From: a virus
Virus record (IMG/VR): IMGVR_UViG_3300010413_000090
Location: 1 to 37,358 of that record
Reading direction: 5' to 3' (one strand)
Length of the DNA: 37,358 nt
The position numbers and the translations under genes are program-made. Shown piece after piece: positions 23,051 through 30,336 of the stretch; the first letter of the stretch is position 1, and each line of letters begins with the position of its first letter. The notes under the pieces are model-generated. The model worked only from the letters and a program-made list of their open reading frames with translations. It did no database searches and was not told the origin of the DNA.

Positions 23051-23286
23051 AGATTACCTGTGGCTCTAGAGCAATTAACCATCATTGCCTTGTCGAGACT
23101 TTCAAGAAAGACAAGGACGGGATGCACAAGGTCTGTACGTGCCACATTGATTCGATGATCCAGTTTGGGGAGCTGGCCGACGGGTGCTGCCGGGAGTGCT
23201 CCTGTCCCAAGACATTTGACGCCTTTGAGCGGCTGTATCCGAAAGAGAAAGTTTCATTGGAATGGAAAGATCCTAGAGACAAGTGA
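23047..23286 (+). CDS. Small Cys/His-rich protein, 79 aa
   Basis: ATG at 23047 overlaps the previous stop (ATGA) with GGAGGAGAAGGG just upstream. CTCHID, GCCREC and SCP (residues about 34-60) with other Cys and His residues suggest one or two zinc sites. No family is recognised. A repeat-rich AT-rich non-coding stretch begins after its stop. Confidence 0.7.
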   Translation: MKITCGSRAINHHCLVETFKKDKDGMHKVCTCHIDSMIQFGELADGCCRECSCPKTFDAFERLYPKEKVSLEWKDPRDK

Positions 23287-23334
23287 GGAGATACTGGGAT
23301 AAAAACTCGTTTTTAAACCGGTGTCTAGGAACCA

Positions 23335-23371
23335 TATATCTATATATCTATGTAATAGATATATAGATATA
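23335..23371. repeat. Perfect AT-rich inverted repeat built of octamers
   Basis: Two copies of ATATCTAT are followed by GTA and two copies of the inverted octamer ATAGATAT; the arms (23335-23351 and 23355-23371) are perfectly complementary over 17 bp. It is the most AT-rich spot in the window, in a 206-nt gap (23287-23492) with no convincing gene. A short AAAAACTCGTTTTT palindrome lies at 23311-23324. It could be an origin unwinding element, protein-binding iterons or a hairpin. Confidence 0.85.
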
Positions 23372-23404
23372 GTTCTTGTTCTGAATGAAATGAAGAACAA
23401 GAAC
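23372..23404. repeat. Inverted repeat GTTCTTGTTC / GAACAAGAAC
   Basis: GTTCTTGTTC (23372-23381) and GAACAAGAAC (23395-23404) are perfect inverted copies 13 nt apart, immediately after the AT-rich octamer palindrome. The right arm is also the beginning of the 63-bp direct repeat. Confidence 0.8.
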
Positions 23405-23454
23405 AGAAACAAGAAGAAGAATAAGAAGAAGATAGAAAAGCAGAAGGAAAACAA
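23392..23454 (+). repeat. 63-bp purine-rich direct repeat, copy A
   Basis: The stretch from 23392 to 23454 is repeated exactly at 23984-24046. It is almost wholly A and G, with AAGAAG-type triplets and only two T residues, so the two strands are strongly asymmetric. It begins about 100 nt before the small gene at 23493. In one frame it would encode a Lys/Asn-rich peptide; I regard that as accidental. Confidence 0.9.
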
Positions 23455-23492
23455 GGGGCATCAACCCCAGTTTAAAAATAGGATTTTAAATC

Positions 23493-23729
23493 ATGGTAGT
23501 AGCAATTAAGGGAACGGCAGTCATCAGGTTTCCCAACGCAAATGGTATAACTCTAAACAAGGAGCATCCCGGTTTTGCTCAGGTAGAAGTATGTGACAAG
23601 CATGGCGTTCGACAGTTCACTCAGGCTTTCGTTCCTTCTGATTGGTTGGTGGCAGTCGTCTCTCTTGAGGAGTTCGATATTGACGCCCCTGTCTCCGTTG
23701 ATACCCTTGAGAAAGGAGCAATAAAGTAA
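23493..23729 (+). CDS. Hypothetical protein, 78 aa
   Basis: ATG at 23493 has AGGA about 10 nt upstream, within a TTTAAAA...TTTTAAA inverted repeat (23471-23490). The protein is a small, probably beta-rich soluble domain (VVAIKGTAVIRFPNANGI, FAQVEVCDKHG) with an acidic end. No family is recognised. It lies between the two copies of the 63-bp repeat. Confidence 0.68.
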   Translation: MVVAIKGTAVIRFPNANGITLNKEHPGFAQVEVCDKHGVRQFTQAFVPSDWLVAVVSLEEFDIDAPVSVDTLEKGAIK

Positions 23730-23730
23730 T

Positions 23731-23859
23731 ATGTGGATCTATGTGATTGGTGCTGCTGCTATTATTGGTGCCACAATCGTAGGTGTTCTCTTGGCCCTAT
23801 GGATCGACAGGCGGGAGGGCAAGAAATTGGCGCGTATGTTGGGAGATAGGCCGCTGTAG
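23731..23859 (+). CDS. Small membrane protein, 42 aa
   Basis: ATG at 23731 follows AAAGGAG (about 12 nt upstream), one base after the previous stop. One hydrophobic helix (residues 2-24, WIYVIGAAAIIGATIVGVLL) is followed by a basic tail (DRREGKKLARM), so the tail should face the cytoplasm. Function unknown. Confidence 0.68.
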   Translation: MWIYVIGAAAIIGATIVGVLLALWIDRREGKKLARMLGDRPL

Positions 23860-23864
23860 CGTTG

Positions 23865-23899
23865 AAAGTAAAGTGTATTTCCGTGGAATAAGGTATTAT
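23865..23899 (+). promoter_or_regulatory. Two-part phage promoter candidate, copy 2
   Basis: AAAGTAA (23865-23871), 15 nt, AATAAGGTATTAT (23887-23899), identical boxes and spacing to copies 1 and 3. It begins six bases after the upstream stop and precedes the primase gene by 155 nt, leaving a long leader that contains GGGGTG/CACCCC (23916-23940) and copy B of the 63-bp repeat. Confidence 0.75.
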
Positions 23900-23983
23900 T
23901 ACGTAGAAGCGTATTGGGGTGCGCTTCACCAAAACACCCCATCAAACCCAACAAACCCTAGTATCAGAAAACAAAAACAAAAA

Positions 23984-24046
23984 GAAGAACAAGAACAGAA
24001 ACAAGAAGAAGAATAAGAAGAAGATAGAAAAGCAGAAGGAAAACAA
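23984..24046 (+). repeat. 63-bp purine-rich direct repeat, copy B
   Basis: Exact copy of 23392-23454, 592 bp downstream. It is preceded by further A-rich sequence and ends eight bases before the primase ATG, so in the mRNA it would form a long, unstructured, purine-rich leader that could help ribosome loading. No classical Shine-Dalgarno sequence is closer. Confidence 0.9.
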
Positions 24047-24054
24047 AGACTTAG

Positions 24055-24951
24055 ATGGATAGCCGCATACTTGAGTGGTTCCAACGAACAAGGCTAGGCG
24101 TAGACAAGTTACCAGGCAGGGGAGAGATAAAGACAAAGTGCCCCTACTGTGGAAGAGAGAACTTCTACTTTTCCACAACCAAGAAGGTTGGTCTATGTCA
24201 TCATGCCAAGTGTGGCAGGACTGTCACGCTAGCGGATCTAGTCAAGCTTGTGGGATTCGGACCAGAGATTGACCTAGCGTTCGTCTCAAGCGCCAGGGAG
24301 GAAGAGAAAGAGCCAGAGCCGGAGATCGTACTTGACCACCCTCCGGTTGTGGTGTCAGATAACGGGGAGTACAATACACATTATCCAAATGTAGTATCCT
24401 ACCTTCATGGGAGAGGGCTCAGCACTCAGGACATACTGAGGTTTGATATCCGCTTCGATGGGGAGAGGATCTACTTGCCTATCCGTGACGAGGACGGCAT
24501 CCTACGGCAGTACAATAGTAGGTTGCTTCATGGGGAAGGCAAGAAGTACAAGTACGCATCCGGCGTAGATTGTACACAGTTCCTTCTGGGATGGTCTGAG
24601 TGCCGCCTGTGGGATAAGCTGTGTCTTGTGGAGAACTCCTTTGTCTCCATATGGCTACGCAACCACGTACAGTGTACTACCCCGTTCGGATCAAACCTGA
24701 GCGACCGCCAGGTTGATCTAATTAAACATTCCAACATACGTTCTGTTGCAATAATGTTTGACGAGGGGGCAGACTCTAGGGCAGCTAAGGCTGTAGGTAA
24801 GCTGCGTAGGGTTGGTGTCCCCTCTTCTTTTGGTATGATCCGTGGCCAGCCTGACGATCATTCTTTGTCTCAGGTCGTGGAATGGGTTAGACTACTACAG
24901 CTCGCGACATCCGCTGGAACGGATAGGCTGAACTTTAGGGAGGACAAGTAG
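24055..24951 (+). CDS. DnaG-type primase with zinc-binding and TOPRIM-like domains, 298 aa
   Basis: Residues 29-53 hold CPYC and CHHAKC, a primase zinc finger. ERIYLPIRDEDGILRQYNSR is the linker typical of phage primases. The TOPRIM-like part has LCLVENSFVSIWL (Glu near 196) and IMFDEGADSRAA near 236-247, corresponding to the conserved acidic motifs. At 298 residues it is shorter than cellular DnaG, like other phage primases. ATG at 24055 is preceded only by the purine-rich repeat. It primes lagging-strand synthesis with the DnaB-like helicase at 18269. Confidence 0.85.
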   Translation: MDSRILEWFQRTRLGVDKLPGRGEIKTKCPYCGRENFYFSTTKKVGLCHHAKCGRTVTLADLVKLVGFGPEIDLAFVSSAREEEKEPEPEIVLDHPPVVVSDNGEYNTHYPNVVSYLHGRGLSTQDILRFDIRFDGERIYLPIRDEDGILRQYNSRLLHGEGKKYKYASGVDCTQFLLGWSECRLWDKLCLVENSFVSIWLRNHVQCTTPFGSNLSDRQVDLIKHSNIRSVAIMFDEGADSRAAKAVGKLRRVGVPSSFGMIRGQPDDHSLSQVVEWVRLLQLATSAGTDRLNFREDK

Positions 24952-25590
24952 ATGGAAGGACAAGGAACGATTATGAGCAAGGCCATGAACTCCGCAAAGC
25001 CTGGGTCCGGTACGCCTACAACGTATTACAATATGTACACGGGCCATTATGGTATTCGTAGCAAGCTGTTCAAGTACAACAATTTCTTCTATAGAATATT
25101 CTATAGCCCATCTGAAGGTGTGGCTTGCGTTACAGTATACGACATTTGTAGACTTCCTGTTCATTCATCACTCAAGGATAGGATTGTTTTCCTGGCCAGA
25201 AAGTACTTTAATAGGATTTTTCAAAGTGAGCTGTCCGATCGTCTGTTGATAGCCAAACACGAAGGAGCCATAAAAGCACACCATATATACGACCCAGAAA
25301 AGAATTGTGTTAGTCGTGGTAATGCTGTTACTATAGACAAGCTTGTAGAGACTGCACATATTAGGGCATTCGATGTAATAGATAATTTGAATACCGCGTC
25401 TATGGTGGAAAGAGAAAGAGCAGCACTATTCCTTGAGGTGGTATCTGATGATACTCTTGCTGATGGATCTCTACTGCTGCGAGCAAGTAGAGATAGAGAG
25501 GGCTTGAAGCCAAAGGAGCAGGAGGCAACTCTCTCTCAAACATTGCAAGGAGCCTATCAAACAAATTCTGATATGGCTGTTTCAAAATGA
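24952..25590 (+). CDS. Hypothetical protein, 212 aa
   Basis: ATG at 24952 follows the primase stop directly; its own stop overlaps the polymerase ATG (ATGA). The protein has Tyr/Phe-rich (YNNFFYRIFYSPSEG) and helical parts but no motif I recognise. Its codons look more T-rich than those of its neighbours, which may mark a separate origin. The placement suggests a replication accessory role, without direct evidence. Confidence 0.7.
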   Translation: MEGQGTIMSKAMNSAKPGSGTPTTYYNMYTGHYGIRSKLFKYNNFFYRIFYSPSEGVACVTVYDICRLPVHSSLKDRIVFLARKYFNRIFQSELSDRLLIAKHEGAIKAHHIYDPEKNCVSRGNAVTIDKLVETAHIRAFDVIDNLNTASMVERERAALFLEVVSDDTLADGSLLLRASRDREGLKPKEQEATLSQTLQGAYQTNSDMAVSK

Positions 25591-28214
25591 ATGATATAAG
25601 GACATGCAGGGCCCATGAGGGCGGGACTCCCAAGTGTGGGCTAGCGTCCAGTGGCTGCCTCACTGTTGAGGTACGTGGCAACACCTGTCCTGCTATCTTT
25701 GAGAGCCGCAGTGCCAAGAGAAATGTTGCAGATCCTCTTCTCACCCTGTCTAAAGATAAGTTCGATATCATGATCGTTGGTGAGGCTCCTGGGGCTGTCG
25801 AGGATGAGCGAGGGCTGCCCTTCCAGGGGTCTGCGGGTGCTAAGCTAGAATCCCTCATAGGGCTTGCGAGGATGCCCCAGGATCGCATATTCATAACCAA
25901 CCTGGTACGGTGCCGCCCCCCTGACAATAGAAAGCCAACACAGACGGAATCCATCGCCTGCGCCCCACATCTGTTGGCGGAGCTGAAGGCAATACAGCCG
26001 AAGGTAGTGGTTCTCATGGGAGCCAGCGCACTCAAGGCATTTAACTTACATAATATAGGTGGTATCACGCTCATACGTGGAAGTATCCACAAGCTGAAGT
26101 TTCCTGGGTGGGACGACGGGCCGGAGTTCACCGTGATCCCAACGCTACACCCAGCCCACCTATTGTATCAGAACAGCCCGAAGACTGAATCGCGTGTGGT
26201 TGATGATCTGGTTTTGGCTGCCTCTGTTGTCGCCGGTCACCAAATAGACAATTCCTATGACGTCCAGTACAAAGTCACTGAGACAATAACAGATTTCGAC
26301 AAGGTGATGGACGAGGTGGGGTCTCAGCCATTCTTTGCGTTTGACACTGAGACCCGATCTCTTGAGTGGTGGCGGGAGCCGCTGATCACCATCCAGCTCT
26401 GCTGGGGCCATCCTGGTGGGCACACGGCAGTCATCCCATGGTACTTGACTTGTGATGACCTTGACCCTGACAGGCTTGAGCCATGGAACTTGAAACCGCT
26501 CTGGAGCCAACAAGATAAAGATCATATCCGAAAGCGGCTAACGGAACTATTCGAGAACGAGAACATAGGAAAGGGTGCACACAATATAAAGTTCGATATG
26601 AACGTATTGAGGAAGCACCTTGGCATAGAGGTCAAGGGATTCCTATGGGACTCGATGTGCCTGCATCATCTGCTGTGGGAGCACCGGCCCCACAAGCTGG
26701 AGGAGCTGGCAGACCTTGAGTTCTGTACTGGAGACTACAGCAAGAGGATACGTGACATCGTTGGGCATGGTGACAAGAAGAAAAAGTTCGATCTGATACC
26801 GAACAATATGCTATGGAAGTACGGCGCAGCAGACGCCGAGCTTACCTACAGGCTGTGCAGCTTGTACTCCAATTCCATAGTACAGAAGCCTAACCTCTGG
26901 TCGATGTACACGGATGAGGTAGAGCCTGGAATCCACACACTGGTGGAGGCAGAGTGGAACGGCATACCAGTGGACGCAGACACCACCAGATTCTTGATGG
27001 AGGATTTCGAGGCAAAGAAAGAAGATATCCTCGTCAAAGCCCGCAAGCTGACAAACCCCACGTTCAATCCTGGGTCACCACAACAGGTAGCGGATGTACT
27101 TGTTGAGATGGGATTTGGAGAGCACATAAAGACCAAGGAGAAAGGAAAGTATTCCACCAACGAGAACAACCTCAATAAGTTCAAAGACCAATGCCCCCTC
27201 GCTGAGCTGGTTCTGGACTACAGACACTACAACAAGATGGCGAGCACGTACCTGGCTCCTGTCCTTGAGCTGATGGATGAGGAAGGAAGATTTCATACCT
27301 CATTCAAGCAGCATGGCACGAAGACTGGAAGATATGCCGCTGCGGTCCTGCACCAGATTGAGCGGCTGGATGACGAGAAGACTGCTGCCGGTATAGTGCA
27401 GATGCGCCATGCGTACTGGGCTGGGCCTGGTAGGGATTATGTTCACTTGGACTACTCTCAGGTTGAGCTAAAGGTCATGGCAATCGAGTCCAATGACCCA
27501 GAACTTTTGAGGGCAGTATTCTACGGAGATGCACATACGGAGACTGCGGCCACCTTCCTGAAGATGTCTGCTGAGGAGTTCAGGAACCATCCCTACTATT
27601 TGTTCAACAGAGCCTCCGTTGGCAAGCGAATCAACTTTGGTATCGGGTATGGTAGTGAGGGGTACAACCTCGTAAGGACAGGTAGGTGGAAGGACGAGAA
27701 AGGTAGAGTACGAAACATTACGTGGAAGATGCTTGATGAGGGCATGGAGGAATGGAGAGCAAGGTTCCACGTGGCAGTAGAGTTCCTGGCCAACCTTCCA
27801 GACATTGCTAGAGACAGTGGTGGTATTATCACAAATGCCTTCGGCCGCGAACGAAGGTTCGGTGACGAGCTTTGGAGCCCAGAGAAGGGCATCCGTTCCA
27901 GGGCAGAGCGAGAGCTGATAAACTTTATCATCCAGGGAGCTGCTGGCTCTCTAATGAATAGGCTGCTGAACAGCGTTCACTTCAAGATTCTTGAGTATGT
28001 CAGGGATGGCAGCCTCAGCAGGGGAGATGTCCAGCTATACAATACAGTCCATGACAGTGGTGGGTGGGGCGTATTGAAGTATCTTACTCCGTGGTTCGTA
28101 GACTTTCTGAAGGCTACAGCCGAACAGCCTGTGCCCCAACTCAAGAACTATGTGTTCTCTGTTGATGTGGGCGCTGGTAATTGTTGGGCCGAAGCTGAGA
28201 TCGCTGCAAAGTAA
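25587..28214 (+). CDS. Uracil-DNA glycosylase domain fused to DNA polymerase I
   Basis: Residues 1-215 are a family-4-like uracil-DNA glycosylase: four cysteines (7, 17, 24, 34) that could hold an Fe-S cluster, GEAPGAVEDERGLPFQG, NLVRCRPPDNRKP and LHPAHLL. From about 250 a DEDD 3'-5' exonuclease begins (FFAFDTETRSLEW, then GAHNIKFDMNVL and YGAADAELTYRL). The family A polymerase follows: motif A HLDYSQVELK (Asp near 622), motif B RASVGKRINFGIGYG (about 675-689) and motif C TVHDSG (near 822), where the usual HDE is HDS. A UDG-PolA fusion is known from some phages, for example SPO1. There is no 5'-3' exonuclease domain. It is the replicative polymerase of this phage. Confidence 0.95.
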   Translation: MNDIRTCRAHEGGTPKCGLASSGCLTVEVRGNTCPAIFESRSAKRNVADPLLTLSKDKFDIMIVGEAPGAVEDERGLPFQGSAGAKLESLIGLARMPQDRIFITNLVRCRPPDNRKPTQTESIACAPHLLAELKAIQPKVVVLMGASALKAFNLHNIGGITLIRGSIHKLKFPGWDDGPEFTVIPTLHPAHLLYQNSPKTESRVVDDLVLAASVVAGHQIDNSYDVQYKVTETITDFDKVMDEVGSQPFFAFDTETRSLEWWREPLITIQLCWGHPGGHTAVIPWYLTCDDLDPDRLEPWNLKPLWSQQDKDHIRKRLTELFENENIGKGAHNIKFDMNVLRKHLGIEVKGFLWDSMCLHHLLWEHRPHKLEELADLEFCTGDYSKRIRDIVGHGDKKKKFDLIPNNMLWKYGAADAELTYRLCSLYSNSIVQKPNLWSMYTDEVEPGIHTLVEAEWNGIPVDADTTRFLMEDFEAKKEDILVKARKLTNPTFNPGSPQQVADVLVEMGFGEHIKTKEKGKYSTNENNLNKFKDQCPLAELVLDYRHYNKMASTYLAPVLELMDEEGRFHTSFKQHGTKTGRYAAAVLHQIERLDDEKTAAGIVQMRHAYWAGPGRDYVHLDYSQVELKVMAIESNDPELLRAVFYGDAHTETAATFLKMSAEEFRNHPYYLFNRASVGKRINFGIGYGSEGYNLVRTGRWKDEKGRVRNITWKMLDEGMEEWRARFHVAVEFLANLPDIARDSGGIITNAFGRERRFGDELWSPEKGIRSRAERELINFIIQGAAGSLMNRLLNSVHFKILEYVRDGSLSRGDVQLYNTVHDSGGWGVLKYLTPWFVDFLKATAEQPVPQLKNYVFSVDVGAGNCWAEAEIAAK

Positions 28215-28242
28215 AATGTCTTCTAGAGAAATAAGGTATTAT
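28208..28242 (+). promoter_or_regulatory. Two-part phage promoter candidate, copy 3
   Basis: AAAGTAA (28208-28214) overlaps the polymerase stop codon; after exactly 15 nt comes AATAAGGTATTAT (28230-28242). The start of the next gene is only 19 nt further on, so the transcript would have a very short leader. It would drive the SSB, RecA and SbcCD-like genes. Confidence 0.75.
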
Positions 28243-28261
28243 GATATAGGACACTACGACA

Positions 28262-28744
28262 ATGAGTGAGCTCAATAGAACGGTATACGTAGAAAGAATA
28301 AAAGAAGTAGATGGAACAAATAGGTGGGTAGCCGAGCAGGTATCCCCAAATGTTTCAGATGACTTTGCAATAGACGAGAACAGGCTAGACTATGAGATGT
28401 GCAGATTGGGGCACCTTCTTGCGTACTACGGAAACCTCAACGCAGACCTGAAGGCAGAGCTTGCCAGGAAAGAAGAGAACCTGAGGCGCACTGCGGCTGT
28501 AACTGCACAGTCTGTGCGGGCACAAGCAAAAGAGAAGAGCGAGAAAATCACTGATGCAACAGTCAAGGAGAGAGTTGAGTCAGACGAATTCTACGGAAGG
28601 ATGCAAGCAGTTTTACAAATGACCAGACTCTATGCTATCATGGCTGAGTCCTGGTTCCAGTCCATGAAGAAGAAGTCTGACCTTGTTGTGTCACTGGCAT
28701 ACAAGCAGGGACGTGAGCTTAAGGCATATGACCATGGCGGTTAG
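28262..28744 (+). CDS. Helical protein, possible recombination mediator (UvsY-like position), 160 aa
   Basis: ATG at 28262 lies just after promoter copy 3. The protein is almost wholly helical: LGHLLAYYGNLNADLKAELARKE style segments, then VKERVESDEFYGRMQ and MAESWFQSMKKKSDLVVSL. This layout, and its place directly before an SSB and near RecA, recall UvsY-type mediators that load recombinase on SSB-coated DNA. The similarity is of pattern only; it may simply be another helical DNA-binding protein. Confidence 0.6.
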   Translation: MSELNRTVYVERIKEVDGTNRWVAEQVSPNVSDDFAIDENRLDYEMCRLGHLLAYYGNLNADLKAELARKEENLRRTAAVTAQSVRAQAKEKSEKITDATVKERVESDEFYGRMQAVLQMTRLYAIMAESWFQSMKKKSDLVVSLAYKQGRELKAYDHGG

Positions 28745-28799
28745 TGCTTTATCAAACAACCATCAAACAACAAAACAAACAAAGGACAAGATGAAATGA
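28745..28799 (+). promoter_or_regulatory. A/C-rich leader with two-codon mini-ORF before the SSB gene
   Basis: Bases 28751-28790 are almost only A and C, so the mRNA should be unstructured. AAAGGA is placed best for ATG at 28791, which gives only ATG AAA TGA; that stop overlaps the SSB ATG at 28796. T4 gp32 represses its own mRNA by binding an unstructured leader, so a similar operator is plausible here. Confidence 0.45.
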
Positions 28800-29701
28800 C
28801 TTCACCTTTTTATGAGAACGACCGAGAGAGCCTTCGACGCAGGGCCGACAAGATTGACGAGCACGCAAATGTACCTTCGCTGTTCCTGGCAAATGGTGCA
28901 ACTACACTTCGCGTTCTTCCTACGTGGAAGCCGGGTGGTGTCTACGTCAAGGAAATCTCTGACCACTTCATCCGGGTGAACAATAGGGCTACCTTCATCA
29001 CGTGTACTGAGGGATCGGGTCCGTGTGCCTGCTGCGAGGAGTATGACAGGCTGATATCTCTTGGTGATGACGCTAGCTTGGCGGCAGCAGAAGATTTGAA
29101 CACGCGCAGGCGCTCTCTGTTCAATGTCGTATTCATTCAGGCGACAGGAGATCACAAGTACAAGCCTGGAGAGGTCTACGTATTGAAGGCTCCGATCACA
29201 GTAGCAAACGACATCGTTAGGATGGACGTTGACGAGGCTGGTGATTGGTATGATGTTACCTCTGTGGTCCATGGCGTTAACTTGAGGATTTCCAGGGACG
29301 GACAGGGAGTAAACACTCGGTACAGCGTACTTCCAGCAGGGGCGAGAACTGGAATCGTTGACTATCTAGCGTCCATCGGTGTTCGCAAGACTCTTGATCA
29401 ATTGTTTAGCGAGATGCACGATCTTGACGCTGCGTTTCCTCCCAGGAGCTACGAGGAGGTAAAGGCCCTGATCGCACAGGCAAACCGACAGCACAGAGGC
29501 CCCAGGCCAGCCGACATTCCTGTCGCAAGTCCGAAGCCGCCTGCTGCAACCGTTCCGGTGCAGTCTCCTGGTGTGGTGCCTCCGGCTCCGGTTCCTGCAC
29601 CTCCGGTGCCAGCTCAAACTACACAACCGGTACCTCCTCCTCCGGCTCCTCCGGCTCCTCCGGTGCCTGTGCCTGCTCCTCCTGATGGGGGTGGAGAATG
29701 A
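28796..29701 (+). CDS. T4 gp32-like single-stranded DNA-binding protein, 301 aa
   Basis: The N-terminal and core parts follow the gp32 family: basic RESLRRRADK start, then FLANGATTLRVLPTWKPGG, a zinc-binding cluster C...CACC (FITCTEGSGPCACCEEYDRL region) and an OB-fold. The C-terminal 65 residues are very rich in Pro, Ala and Val (PPAPVPAPPVPAQTTQPVPP) and end DGGGE; gp32 proteins usually end in an acidic tail that recruits other replication proteins. The protein covers single-stranded DNA at forks and during recombination. ATG at 28796; the next gene overlaps by ATGA. Confidence 0.85.
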   Translation: MTSPFYENDRESLRRRADKIDEHANVPSLFLANGATTLRVLPTWKPGGVYVKEISDHFIRVNNRATFITCTEGSGPCACCEEYDRLISLGDDASLAAAEDLNTRRRSLFNVVFIQATGDHKYKPGEVYVLKAPITVANDIVRMDVDEAGDWYDVTSVVHGVNLRISRDGQGVNTRYSVLPAGARTGIVDYLASIGVRKTLDQLFSEMHDLDAAFPPRSYEEVKALIAQANRQHRGPRPADIPVASPKPPAATVPVQSPGVVPPAPVPAPPVPAQTTQPVPPPPAPPAPPVPVPAPPDGGGE

Positions 29702-29985
29702 TCCAGTTTCATCCTAATGCCAAGATGAATTTATACAAGACTGACGACTATGAAGCTGGCATACATTACATCTTCGCTGAGACGATGCGGGGTGCAATAG
29801 ATGCGTGGAGGTTGGCACAGGAAAAACTACACAGGGGCTGGATTGAATCTGGTGAATGGGCTCCAATCGCCGAGGAGGACATACCTGATCCCCCTAGCGA
29901 GCCAGATAGCATAAAGTGCATAGCCCGTGAAGATGAAATCATTGTAGATATCGGGGAGATAGTACATGAGACGGAAGAAGGTTGA
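29698..29985 (+). CDS. Hypothetical acidic protein, 95 aa
   Basis: ATG at 29698 overlaps the SSB stop (ATGA), with GGGGTGGAG upstream. The protein has an N-terminal alpha/beta part (FAETMRGAIDAWRLAQEKL) and an acidic C-terminal half (IAEEDIPDPPSEPD). No family is recognised. Translational coupling to the SSB gene suggests a related role. Confidence 0.7.
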   Translation: MIQFHPNAKMNLYKTDDYEAGIHYIFAETMRGAIDAWRLAQEKLHRGWIESGEWAPIAEEDIPDPPSEPDSIKCIAREDEIIVDIGEIVHETEEG

Positions 29986-30151
29986 ACTGGACACCTCAGA
30001 CCTACTGTCGATGATTAGACAGTACCAGGATAATGCGTCGCTTTTGTACCTTGCCAAGCAGATTGGGGTATCTGTACCTACCATGGCATCGTACTTGCGA
30101 CCACATACTAAGATCCGTGGTAGAGGACGACGGAGGACAAAATCAAAGTGA
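29966..30151 (+). CDS. Small helix-turn-helix-like basic protein, 61 aa
   Basis: ATG at 29966 lies inside the end of the previous gene (20-nt overlap), with GGGGAG about 9 nt upstream. Residues 25-45 (LLYLAKQIGVSVPTMASYL) fit a helix-turn-helix, and the tail is very basic (RGRGRRRTKSK), as expected of a DNA-binding protein. It could be a small regulator of this block. Its stop overlaps the next GTG by four bases. Confidence 0.65.
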   Translation: MRRKKVELDTSDLLSMIRQYQDNASLLYLAKQIGVSVPTMASYLRPHTKIRGRGRRRTKSK

Positions 30152-30336
30152 TTGCACTTATTGGTATCCTTTTCGTTCTGATCGGTGGCGTTGTATACGT
30201 AATGGCCGGGATGAATGATAAGCAAGAGGAAAGCGCCAAGCAACTTGAGTGGAAGATCCACGATCTTAGCAAGTCGTTACGACAAGACCTTGCTGAGCTT
30301 CGTGTAGAAATTCATAACATAAGGAATGCAAAGTAG
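30148..30336 (+). CDS. Membrane-anchored coiled-coil protein, 62 aa
   Basis: GTG at 30148 overlaps the upstream stop (GTGA). A hydrophobic N-terminal helix (IALIGILFVLIGGVVYVMAG) is followed by a charged helical part (EESAKQLEWKIHDLSKSLRQ) that looks like a coiled coil. It shares one base with the RecA start. Spanin- or holin-like roles are possible but unsupported by neighbouring lysis genes. Confidence 0.65.
   Translation: MIALIGILFVLIGGVVYVMAGMNDKQEESAKQLEWKIHDLSKSLRQDLAELRVEIHNIRNAK

Noticed and set aside
23321-23509. A 62-codon Lys/Asn-rich frame
   Set aside because: It is produced by the AT palindrome and the purine repeat, lacks a ribosome-binding site and overlaps the better gene at 23493.
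25400-26131. A 243-codon reverse-strand frame
   Set aside because: It is opposite the polymerase/UDG gene, whose conserved motifs are clear; all other genes are on the + strand.
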